From Heliocidaris tuberculata (lineage: Eukaryota > Echinodermata > Echinoidea > Camarodonta > Echinometridae), in the NCBI GenBank assembly GCA_025618425.1, contig CM046844.1, forward strand, positions 11,059,558 through 11,123,557: a stretch of 64,000 nt of DNA. Direction: 5' to 3'. Position numbers and translations under genes: made by a program. The notes under the pieces are model-generated. The model was given only the letters and a program-made list of their open reading frames with translations. It made no database searches and was not told where the DNA came from. How positions within the stretch are numbered: position 1 is the first letter of the stretch; the number at the start of each line of letters is the position of its first letter. This document shows positions 10,701-23,448 of the stretch, one piece after another.

Positions 10701-10780
10701 ACATCAACTCTTGTGTATCCTGCTCAGGGAACAGAAGTGTTGGAGATCGTTGACCACCATCAACTAACGAGAAAATAAGC
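10701..10780 (+). promoter_or_regulatory. HGSNAT-B 5'UTR / promoter remnant
   Basis: The 80 bases before the ATG equal those of copy A. The upstream TATA-like sequence of copy A is absent: identity stops at 10701, and the sequence before it is the tail of a fold-back element. Confidence 0.5.
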
Positions 10781-10853
10781 ATGATGTGGAAGGTTTCGTC
10801 TTTCATCCTCGTCATCATCATCCTTTACGTGCGTGGGGCCATGGGGAAAGATC
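10781..10853 (+). CDS. HGSNAT: HGSNAT-B exon 1 (signal peptide)
   Basis: MMWKVSSF followed by an Ile/Leu/Val core and RGAMGKD. Donor gtaagt. The ATG of copy A six bases upstream is ATA here, so the start moves to 10781. Confidence 0.9.
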
Positions 10854-13800
10854 GTAAGTAACACACCGTTCGGAATGGTTTCCAAACATTTTCAGTTAGG
10901 ATCGATTTTTCTTTGTTTCTGTTTATGTAACACCGTAGTTCTCGTATGTGTATCTATCCAGAATTAGACATTTCATTTGAGTTCATACATACATGACATA
11001 ATTATCATACAGAAAATTCTACACCTGGTTTGTTTCCTGGTTGATGGAGCTATAGGAAAATTAGAGGTGAAAAACAGTAACCGAGTGGCTTTCTAAAGTG
11101 ACGTTTTGATTTTCCTCGGTTCATACCCCAGCCACACTATGGAGACCGACGCCAGACTGACTACAGACTGAACAAAAAATACATAACCACCATTGGCTAA
11201 AAATCGATCTGTCTGGAGTTGGTTTCGAGGTGTGACCGAGGTATTATTCCATAAAATTTAATAACGTCGTATATAAGTGAGTGAGTTTATCCCTGAACAT
11301 TCTCGTCAAAGTTGATATCAAGTTATGAATAATGTTCTTAAAGTAGATATTCATTGATTTTTAAAACTGACTTAAGTTTCATTATTGCGTAGGTGAAGCT
11401 TAGACCGGACAAGTTTGTCAAAATTCGACGCTTGCAAACATTCGAAGTAATGATTATTATCAATTACAAATTGCTAAAATACAGCCCCGACATAGCACCT
11501 GAACAGCTCTCCGAAAGCCGCTGAAATGTGTGACGTCAAAGACAGGACGTTAATTGCACAAGCAGACGATGTCCCATAACATCTCACATATTTTCAGTGC
11601 CTGTTTTGTCATCTTCTCTTCAGTTATTTCACTTCACTAGCATTAGTCTATTATGTTTAATACATATATTGCCTCACTCTAAACCCCATGCATGGGTTTA
11701 TTTGGATGGAAAATGAAGCGTTACAAGAATAAAGGAATCAGTTGCTTGTAAACAAAATAGACGCCATTGCATTCACAGCTGCATACACCGCTGGACGTTC
11801 GGCGTTGAATGAGGGATGAATACCGTCCTTGCAATCATTCAGCGGGCTTTTCAATTTGAAAGTGTGGTTTCTTTGATTGTTCATTAACCCTCATCCTATA
11901 TATTTACAAACAAAAGATTTCAGTAATCAGAATCTGTTTCATTCCCATTTTAGAATGGTGTGAAATATGGGCACGTTTGAATACACTAAATTCTTTATAA
12001 TTTGAGAAATAACTGCACTGCACTTATGTTCATTCTTTATGGGACGTCGTCTGCTTGGACAGGATTGTTCCCTTTATTGACGTCATTGAAACATTGTTAT
12101 TTTTTTGGCGAAGCGCTTGTATATCGCAGATGCTGGGAGGTAGTTTTATTTGTATTATTGTTTAATTACCTGATATGTAGTTGACTTTAAACTGATACGA
12201 TTGCTATCTGTTAACTTGCCAGTTTCTAGTGATACATTAGTTATCATATTTGTGATTTTCTTTGAATGTGTACTTTAATTGTATCTTAACTTGTATCGGA
12301 CTTACGTTTTCAGATTCTAAAGTTGAAGGATGTCAGTTTATTTGGAATAAGTTTTGTGAAATTTCCTTCATTAATATTCTTTTAAAAAAAAATGCTCCGA
12401 ACAATAAATTAGAAGGCAGCAAAATCTTTGTGTATCAGTAATCAGGGGCGGCGCTACAGGGGGGGCAGGGGGGCGGCCGCCCCCTATCATTTTTCAAGCG
12501 AGCAAAAAAAAAAAAAAAGAGGAAGAAGGGGGGGGGGAGGAGAAAGAGAAGGGGAAATGGAGAAGAGAAGGCTAGGCCATGCAATTATGACATAACTGTT
12601 ATAGTCCTATTTGTTATTTCAAGACCCTCGACGTGCGACGTTGCTATACGCGTCATTTTGCCCCCCCCCCCCTATTTAAATACCCTGGCGCCGCCCCTGT
12701 CAGTAATTAATTCAGAACACAACAATCGCCATTGTGCACTGCAGCTGAAATTTCAGAGCACCTCTTTTAACTCAGAGTCATGAATCATTAATGACACTGG
12801 ATAACATAAAGTTTAGAAGAAATGAATGTTCTGAATTAATTTCTGATACTTCATACACACATATTTTGGTGGCCTTAGTTTTTCAAAAAGTGAAAATAAA
12901 AAAGTACTCACATCATATTTACTAAGACTTAATTGAGGAAATTTCACAAAACTTACTCCAAATAAATTTGACATCCTTTAATTTTACAATGTGAAAACCA
13001 CACTCAGATACGAGTTATAACTATTGCTTTATTAACGATCAAAAGGGTCAATTTTTTTTTCTTTCTAAACACCTAGTATCAAGCTTAGTTAGGTAGGACC
13101 AGCCATATTATTTATCCGACTCAACTCATACACTCTCAGAAAAGTTTTTAGATTGGTTAAAATATGAACCTACCAGCTGTTGGTTAAAACAAAATCCCAT
13201 ATGTTTTACATACAACTTATTTTTAACCAACAGTTTGTAGGTTCATATTTGAACCAACCTAATGATTTTTAACCAACATTTCTGAGAGTGTAATTAATAC
13301 AATTTGCATTCTAATTTAGTCAAGTACAATACATCATTACATGCAGATGAATGCTATCGTTTGTTACAATGAAAACATGTATAAAATTGAACGCGTGAAG
13401 AAAATGTCCCGTTAAATATCCATTTTAAAATTTAGGGTTAAAAAAACTATTCTTCACTGGGATAGAGAAGGCACATTACAGAAAAGACAGAGAGAGAGAG
13501 AGAGGGAGGGAGTAAGCGAGAGACGGATAGAACGGCGGCATAGCAGGAAAAAAAAATGTGCACTTTTGTCTAAGAGCACCAAATTTTGCACATATGTGAT
13601 GTAACCCAAACTGATCAATATCAGATTATGGAAGCAATTCCAAAACTGACAGTTTTAATAGATCGGTTAGAATCATTTGTCCAAACCACCTTTTTATATC
13701 ATATATATATATATAACATTTATGTCATTTGTCTATATTATGAAACGTTTCTATTATTTCTGGGACTTTACATTGTTACTTTTCTTCATCTTCCCTTTTT

Positions 13801-14308
13801 CATCCTCTCATCTTAATCTCCTTCCCGTGACATCTTGTGCACTTATTCAGCTTCGGATTTACTCTATTTTTTTTTTCTTCAGATTATCCCTTTCCCACTC
13901 CTGTTTTTCATTCTTCCAATGATTCTCCCCAACAATAGCACCTGCTTTTATCATTATATTTTCCTGCTACAATCATCCCTTCTTATTCGTTTCATAATTC
14001 ATGCAATTCGCCTTCTTCAGTTTCCCCACTTTTTCCCTTTCTTCTCCTTGCCCTCATTTTTTATCCGTTGCAAGGTCCTCATTTTTTTCTCAGGAACCAG
14101 GAACAAGCGCTCGTTAATGTATAGGTGTGAAATATGATAACATAACGCCGGGGTAATAATATGATCGCAGGGCCTTGAGGCTACCCTTGGTAAACAAGAC
14201 ATATTATTATTACTATTGTTATTATCATTATTATCATTATTGTTATTATGATTGTGGAGCGCCAGGAGTGTCAAGTCTGACAGACATGTGCGCTATACAA
14301 GAACCCAC

Positions 14309-14358
<50 letters not shown>

Positions 14359-17300
14359 GTATTAGTATTAGTATTAGTATTAGTATTAGTATTAGTATTA
14401 ATATTATTATTATTACTATTAATATTATCATTATTATTATCATTATTGTTATCACTTCTAAAAATGGCTTTCTTTGTTCATAAACATCAAAGATTTAGAT
14501 GAATCATTTCAAACGCTGACTTAGCCTCTACAGATTTCTGTACCCACAATCAGTAATGCAGATACCCTTTGTACAATTCGACTCAAATCATGAAAATAAA
14601 CTCGCACTTGTTGTATATTAATACCACCGCCTATGGTATAATGTTTGAGGGAGATTCTGAGAGTTACGGTAAGTTCCGAATATATACGTCAGCGACTTAT
14701 TTATTTGGGCAAGTTTTACGATGGCGATTTTCTTAAAATTAACCATATTATAGAGTCATTTTAAGCATGTTAAGTGCTTCCATATATCTAATAATCATGA
14801 TAGTGTTCAATATAATATCATTTAACAATTCTACCATATTCCATAAAAAGATAAAAGAGTTCTGCCAAAATTTGGAGCTAAGCAGCCAAAGTAGGAGAAG
14901 AGAAGAAGAGAACAGCGAGAAAGAGGAACGGGGAAGAAGTTGGAGGGAGGTAAAGAAAGAGAAATGAAAAGGTTATACCACAGTCACACCAACAAGGCCG
15001 ACGCCAGACCGACAACGGTCAACAGATCGAACAAAAAATTACATTGTCACCAATGGCTAAAAATTGGTCGGTTTGGAGTCGGTCTGGGGTCGGTCTGCCG
15101 GTGTGACTGGAGTATAAATAGTAAGAAGGAGGAATAGCCTTCCCTTGTGCCATTATATTTCAGCCTCGATCTTCGGCTTTGGTGAAATAATTATAGAATC
15201 ACTCAGGAAAATCTGAATTTGTCGGTTCATATTGTGGTATATAGAAGCTGAGCAGGTAGGCCCAATGTTTATATAATAAATCCACGTACATATATTTAAG
15301 ATTTGCCTTGTCGATAAATGAATTGGCTGAAATGCACTGCAGACAATCGGATTGTTTTGGTGTTTAAAAAAATGACACTATTGATTGTTAATAAACTCAA
15401 AAGTTATAACTTGTATCAGACTGAGGTTTTCACATGATAAAGCTGGAAGGTGTCAAATCTATTTGAAGTAAGTTTCATGAAATGTCTTTTAATACCATTC
15501 TTACAACAATACTCTAAATATTTAATTAGATTTTCACTTTTTTTACAAATCTAGGCCACAAAATCTGTGAGGAAATATAATTAATTCAGAACGCAGCAAT
15601 GGCCATTATGCAGTGCATTGCATCTGAAATAGACCGCTTCTGTAATGTATACAAATTTGTGCACATAATTCTCTGAGCACCTAGTGAGGAGCTATTCCAT
15701 TAACCTGCTTTTTATAAATGAGCCTCAATGCTTTGAATCCAGTTTGCATACATTATCTGTTGCTATGTCCGGCAAGTCTCCGGCAAGCTTTCAGGTTGTC
15801 AAGAACAACCTTTGTTGAAAGGTATGTATAAAATTTGCATCATTACCGAAGCGGTCTATTCCGGAGCACCTCTTTTTGAACTCAGAGTCATGAATCATTA
15901 TTGAAAGCTTAAGGGTGGCAAAAATGACAGGTGCGATGCACAGTGGTGTTCTGAATTTATTACTGACACACACAAGTTTTTGTGGCCTCAGTTTAAAAAA
16001 AAAATCTAATTACATATTCAGAGCATGAATATCAATGAAAGAAATTTCACAAAACTTACTCTAAGTAAGTTTGACATCTTTCAATTTTATACCTTTAAAA
16101 CCTTAGACTAAAACTAGTTTAAACTTTTGAGTTAAAAAAGAAAATGTGAAGTGTTTTTTTTGTTTTGTTTTGTTTTTTGTTGTTTTGTTTTTACACCTAG
16201 TATAATATTCTTTTTTCCTCGGTTGAACTTAATAGATTATGTGATTGTGATGGGCGTCAGTATGATATTGGGGGATGGCATTGACATTTATTTTCCACTC
16301 ATTTTGCTCCTATATTTTAGAGGACATTAGAAAATAAATATCAGTATGTACGTAGAATCCAATTTACCAGGAGCTTGGGATGAGTACGTCGTCTATATTT
16401 TGTATCAGTATACAAAATACAAATGTATTTCAAACTATTCTAATTTCTCTTTTGTCCTTTTTCCTCTTTCAAAATTCTACCCGTTACTCCCCCCCCCCCC
16501 CTCTCTCTCTCTCTCTCACTCTCTCTCTCTCTCATAAAAATAAATAAATAACACGCCATAGTTGACAATAACTCCGTGATTGAGTTTAAAAACTCGGTTG
16601 CTGTGGGCGAGTTTGAGGAGGGCGGATTTCAGCATGATGGATTCGATGAGCTCAATATTCATAATAACACCTACAGCATCGCCTCCGTTCAGTTCAACCT
16701 AGGCGATGTCGACAGGAACAGGATATTTCAAGTTTGGATGCAAACTGATCTCTGCATCGGGGTATGTTTCACCTGCATCTCTCTTGTAAAAGCATCGTTC
16801 CCCAAAGACGCAGTTAACCATTAAAAAATACACAAACAAAACAAACAAACAAAAAAATCCGCCGTGGGTAAATACAATGATTTTAGTGCGGTGCGCCTCA
16901 AATTTCTACATCTTTTAACATATATGACTACGCAAACCTCCGAGAACGATAACAATAAGGAGATTTTGAATCAAAGGTACGCTCTACTTTGTCAGCGTGT
17001 ACGTGTGAGTGTGCTCGTGTATAAAAGGGTAGCTGTAAAGGTGTACCTTTAATGAAAAAATATCTTTATCCTTTTTGTTATTGTTGAGCTCTTACCCGCA
17101 CTTAATGGCCCCACTTTCTATTCATTAAATACACTTTAAAGGGAAAGTCCGACCTGATTACAAGTTGGTTTTGAAAGAAGCAGAGAAAATGAAAGAAACA
17201 ATAGAAGTTTGAGAAAAATCCGATAAGAAATAAGAAAGTTATGAATTTTTGGAAGTTGTAATCAAACAAACACAAATTGGCAACTCAGTGACGTATCTTG

Positions 17301-20300
17301 CGAGCTCCTCTCCCATTTGCTCAGTATAGAAAATTTCATAAATTTTCCTTTTCTTGGTTTCTGATGTAGGAAAATATTTGTTTCATACAGGTTTTGTTTA
17401 AAACATATGATTAATGATTATATCTAAGGTATATGAATGTTTGAATAATTATTTTCTTTAGAGAAAATGGAAATTAATGATGTTGGGGGTACAGGGCAAA
17501 TGGGAGAGAAGCTTGCAAGATGCGTCACAGAGTTGCCAATTTGCGTTTGATTGATTACAACTTCAAAAAATCATAACTTTCTTATTAGTAACCGTATTTT
17601 TCTCAAATCCTCACTGATCTGTTTCTTTCACTTTTCTGCTTCTTTTAAAACCAACTTGTAATCAGGATGGACTTTCCCTTTAATTATTTTTAATGTTGCT
17701 TCGATGGTTTACCACGTCTGTGTGAATGAGTCTTAAAGGGAAAGTCACCCCTTGTATTACGGTGATTTGAAAAAAATTAGAAAAATGAGAGAAACAGATT
17801 AGTGAAAGTTTGAGAAAAATCCTATAAGATATAGAAAGTTATGAATTTATGAAGTTGTAATCAATCAAACACAAATTGGCAACCCCGTGACGTATCTTGA
17901 GAGCTCCTCTCCCATTTGCTCAGTACAGAAAATCTCATAAATTATCATTTTCTTAGTTTTTGATGAAGGAAGAGATTTGTTTCATACAGGTTTTGTGTAA
18001 AAACACATGAGCAATGATTATATCTAAGCTGTATGTGTGATTGAATATTTTCTTTAGAGAAATGGAAATTAATGAATTTTGGCGTAGCTCGAAAGATACG
18101 TCACGAAGTTGTAAATTTGTGTTTGATTGATTACAACTTCAAAAAGTCATAACTTTCTTATTTCTTGTCGGTTGCACAAACTTTCAATGATCTATTTCTT
18201 TAATTTTTATTTGTTTCTTTTCAAACCAACATGATATCACCTTTAAGTCACTGAGAGCCAGAAAGGCTTTATGTTTTCTTTCTTTCTTTCTTTCTTTCTG
18301 TCTATTGTTACGACCGCGGGGCCTACATACTTTACATTCTCACACCCCACACTCATAACAACAATCTTTCACGCAAACGGTGAAAATTAACGGAAAAATC
18401 ATTCCGAAATTACCATTCTGTATACCTCTATTCTCCCATTCGGCGAACAACAACGCGCATGCTAAAAAAATTAACATATACGCATGAATATGCATAATCA
18501 GATGATCAGGGTTCGTAACACTATCTTATATGTGCCCTTAACCTCATGATAAGGAAAAATATTGATTCTCAAATCATATGAAATATACCACGAGCCAATT
18601 TCTTACCAGCGTATAGAAGAGTAAAAAAAAAAATTCTTAGCTAGAACATGGAGTAAATAGATTCTACTGTTGACAGTACTATTATAATGTCAAGTTGGAA
18701 ATGTTCGAAATGACGTGTGAATGTCGGGGAAAGGCGGAAAAAGGCGAAATGACTGGTTGTACGACACATATTTTTTATAACGATACAGCTTTTTTAATGA
18801 ATAATCAAATCATGAATACCTTACCTATAAGTTTCAATGAATAAACCGTGAATGTTCCACTACAACAGTATCCAAAAACAATAATACATTTTTATTTCGG
18901 CTCTCAGTCCATTCTTGCCGTTTACTCTGATGAGTGCAAGACAAAATGCTTCAGTATGCTTCTTTTCAACGCCATTCTCCGATTCTACAGTACAAAACAT
19001 CTTTTCATTTTTATTTATTTAGTGTAAATTGATCCCGGTTGCCTATCTGACGAGGAATACCAGCAAACAAGGATCAGTCGCTGAAATTGACACATCCTGG
19101 GCGACCCGTATCAAAATTACCACAGTGGATGCCGCCCACCCCACCACGAATAACACCTTTTGCGAGTATGTACACTTTGCCTTTAAAAAAAAAATCTCAT
19201 TCATTCATTTATTCATTCATTTATTTCCCCACATGGAACCACCAAGTAACAATATTGATATTACTACGCATGATAACATTATATTCAGGTTATGCATAGC
19301 GATTAGACCGGGGGGGGGGGGGGGGGGGGGGGTCACCAGACCAATTTTCAATGGGTTGGGAGAGCATGAAAAAAAGTTTTAGAAGGCATGAAACAAGCAA
19401 CATGACAGGAGTCCTCAGATTTTACGATTTGCAATCAAAGATACAAAACAAGTCATTTGATTTCCAAGAGTCGAAAAAAAGCCAAAACGAGCCAATTTGC
19501 TGACAATTCCCGTCTTGCCGACATTAATTTTAAAAGTGAGAATGGGTTGGTGGTTTTGGGGGGTTTTTTCATGAGAGGGGAGGGAAGGCGCCGCATTGGT
19601 TTGCAACAGCAATATAGACTCAGTTATTCATGTTATTTTCTTTTCCTCTCTACTGTACATTTAAAGGGGGGGGGGGCAAAAGAGCAGCAAAGGAGCAGCT
19701 TTAATTTCTCTTGTGGTTCTTTATTGGAAATTCAGTTTCAATACTCTTAGAGGGGGAATGGGCCAAATCCCATGCTTTAGGAAACAAATTAACGTATCTT
19801 TTCCTACACTGATATTCACTATAATCTTTTTCTTAAAATTAACTCAGAAAATATATGATGCATGTGTCACTCGAGTTTGATAACCCCAATCCTCTTTTCA
19901 TTTTCATATCCGTATATAACGTAGATATATAAGTTCAAATAAGTGTGGCATAATCTGAACTACCATTCTCACTTTTTCGTTGCAGGCTTTGGTATCATTT
20001 CGGGCTCAACGGGGAATATAATTTGAGCATACCAAGCACCTTAAACCACAAGACTGCAGAGTGCAACCTGCAAACAGTGAAGGAACCTTTCTATGAAAAT
20101 ACAGGTATAGTGGAACCGTTAGCTTATTCGCCTTTTTCATGATAGGTCCGGGGGACGACTGTGCTAAAATTATTAAAAAGGAAAAAAGAAAGAAGAATTG
20201 GACGTGCTCTGTACGGAAGAATGCTAAATGTAAAATCTCCCTTGATCATTTTAGAGGTGTTGTGGTCTAGTGGATAAGTCTCCGGACTGTGAACCACAAT

Positions 20301-23300
20301 GTACGGGGTTCGAATCCCTGTAGCAGCACTAGTGTCCTTTGGAAAGACATTTATCTACATTTAACACACTCGATACAGGTGAGGTAAATGGTACCTGGCA
20401 GGAATGAATTCCTTAAAATGCTTAAGCGCTGTAATGTCCGTCGGAGGAGCGTTTCATCAAGTGTTTTGTCAGTGATTTTTACTGACAACTGTTATAAACT
20501 GCTGAAATTCTTGCATCTGATTGGCTGAGAGCAAATTTGACAGTAAAATCACTGGCAAAACACTTGATGAAACGCTCCCCGGGAATGGAGCGCCAGGAGA
20601 GGCAAAAGTGCCAGACATGAGCGCTACACAAGAACCCACTATTATTATTAGTACTATTTTTGTTTTTAATTATTAATGTTCAATGTTCCACTGGCAATAT
20701 CTTGCTGCAATATTAAGTAGAGGTCGTGTTTTTAAGACACATAAGTCGCCCATGGATCCTGATTATCATGATTCTGAGAAATGGAGAAGTATACTCTCAT
20801 CAAAACAACAACAGCAACAAAACGATAATTGTTCAGTTAAAGATAAGGTTCAGTTCTGGTCAAACTTTACATTTTGAAGGAAAAAAAATCTTTTCTAGAA
20901 GCAGTTGGGAAAGGTTGATGATGTAGTACACAATGATTTGTGTTTACTGTGAGGTTTTGGAATCATCAAAATGATAAGGAATTGACTTAATCTTGCTGAA
21001 GGTCAAATGCACTGCACATTTAAATGTGTATGTGGGACTACACACACATGTGGCAGGAAAGTTTGGTCCAAACTTTTCAGCTATTTTTCGTCAAATTTCG
21101 AATATTATGAGGGCATTTGAAGACAGTCTGTTTCCAGGAACATTTCTTTGATAATATTCTTCCAAGTTTAACTGAAAAGAACAAAAAAGCTCACAAACAT
21201 TCTCACCTCACCCTTCTCTTTAAAGTGCCATTATCATTATCTAGGAAGAACAGGGCCCTGTGTCATAAAACTTGTTATCAATGACAAGTCACAATGACTG
21301 TTATAAGTTACTAAAATCAAAGCATTTGATTTGCTGAGAGCAAATTTGTCATAGATCTGTTGCAATTGTTATTGATAAAAAGTTTTATGAAACGGGGTCC
21401 AGAGCCATTAAGTTAATGCCTCTGAATAGAGCTTTCCAGTCGTTACTTTTTGTTAATTTTTGATTTAATTCTTTATTTATATATTCTATTACATGTATAT
21501 TTACATGTATGTATTGATGATTTTTTTAATTCGGAAAATAAAACCAACCAATTCCAACGACTTGTTTCAAGGTTTTCACTTTATTTAATTTCGATCTTTT
21601 CTATGCAGCTGTTCTTGTTTATTACGGAACAATTTTCCTTGTGATTGTCGTTGCTGTCATCTGGTTGTAAGTACAAACATTTTTCACAACAATATTGTAA
21701 TAATAATGATAATAATAAAAGGCGTGACACTATGTTACTAGGTGCCATGGTGATGTTGTCCTGGCAGCTATTAGGTCAAGCATTGTCATTTTACTAAATA
21801 GAAAGCCTGGACAACAGCATCACTATTACATAATACCCTCACTGGCCATATGTATTGCAACATAGCAAAAATTGATGCCTATAGACCTGTCTATATAATC
21901 TCGTGTTTTGTGTATAACCATTAAATAATGGCAAATTATCGTGTTTAAAAGGAAGGTAGAGCTTGTACTTTTTCTGTTCTAAGGCCAGCAGATCACCAGA
22001 CACAGTCATGGCCTAAGACAACAGAACTGAAAGCACGAGCAAAGGCAACAAATGGCTATCTTGAGAGCTGGGTGTGTCGGTGACCAAAATCATGATACGG
22101 TTTGATATTTGCCTCCAAATTGTTTACAGGGTTTGCATACAATCTAAGCAAAGAGACAATGCCCATAAGCTACCGAGAAAAGAGCGCATAAAAATGACCA
22201 CACCTAGAGAAGACAGATACCTTTTGCGCCATTACCAAGACATTTCCAAGGAGGATGCGCGCCACTGTCAGAGGTAATGGTTATCCAACAAAATATTTGA
22301 AATATTTGAAAAGAAGGGTTGCGAAAGTGAATTCCAGTAAGTCCATCACAAGAAATTGACTATTAAATGGAGAATAGTGGAACAGAGATCTATTAAAAAC
22401 CTCTTTGAAATACAAGCCTAAAAGTGGTCCAATTGGTGTTTTCTTTGTATGTTGCAATATTTATGTCTAGTGAGTGTACATAATATAGGATGATACAAAT
22501 TTTTCTAATTTATTTTTGCAACGAAAGTAGTCAGAAAATCCGTATGTCATTGTTACAGATTTTGTGTGGTTGTATATATTTCTCACAGTTTTTATAAGTA
22601 TGTACAGTTAAAAAATATGACGAAAATGCCTTTACTAAATTAGTTTTACAATGATATATATTCCATTTATTTTGTGAAATATGCAATATCGCGTATTCTG
22701 GTAAGTTTTTGTTTTTTTTTAAATTCGCCATAGAATTATTCACTTTAAGCTGTAATATATACCCGTAAAATAATAATCAAATGATTGTACATGTATTTTC
22801 AAAATGTGTTTTAAGTCAAGTAATCGTTCCGGCTTATAATCGGAACACTGTAGAAAGTGTAAGAAATTGCCCAACAAGAGGGTAAAATTTGTGTCCAACC
22901 AACATTTGTCTTTCGTCTTTTTGTGCAATTTCTATACCAGTCTGGGATAATGATTTGCCCCATCCCGAGCAGAAATCACCCCGTAGTGGTCGAACAAATA
23001 AGTACCCTCATATTTAGCGATTTGTTATACCCACCATATTTTCCCTGCTTTGGAGTTTTAACCTGGGGGGTGTTTCATAAAGATGTTCGTAAAGTTACAT
23101 GGTTACGCATGACTTTACGAATGACCTAAATATGACAAGCCAAATGGGATGCTCATTCATTTTTAACTGCATCAATTAAAGTTGAACTGTGCAGATGTAG
23201 ATTCACATTCTTATTATAACAAACATTTTTAATGCAAAGTATATTTTTTTGCCATAATTTGATTGAGGTTATTGGAAATACAGTCACACTTTGTTAAAAC

Positions 23301-23412
23301 ACCAGGAAAAACTTTGGGCATCCTATCTGGCACTTCATATTCAAGTCGTTCGCAAAGTCATGCGTAACTTTACGAACAGCTTTATGAAAAACACCCCCAG
23401 TATTGTTACACA

Positions 23413-23448
<36 letters not shown>

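Larger units (their letters stand above)
7440..10893. repeat. Inverted repeat pair carrying exon 1 and promoter of both HGSNAT copies
   Basis: The arms are about 7443-7625 and 10701-10890. They contain the same 5' flank, exon 1 and first intron bases with only a few differences, separated by about 3.1 kb. The arms end abruptly on the promoter side at ACATCAACTCTTG (10701). Confidence 0.85.

Noticed and set aside
10341..10778. Two adjacent 68-75 aa frames just upstream of HGSNAT-B
   Set aside because: They lie within a fold-back element and the promoter block, and show no recognisable domain.
7552..10780. Shared bidirectional promoter for the two HGSNAT copies
   Set aside because: The start codons are 3.2 kb apart, each copy has its own promoter block, and the spacer is mostly repeats.
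5608..15112. Host regulatory conservation at the three TATACC-CAGTCACACC sites
   Set aside because: They have paired ends and diverged interiors, which fits a MITE family better than conserved control elements.
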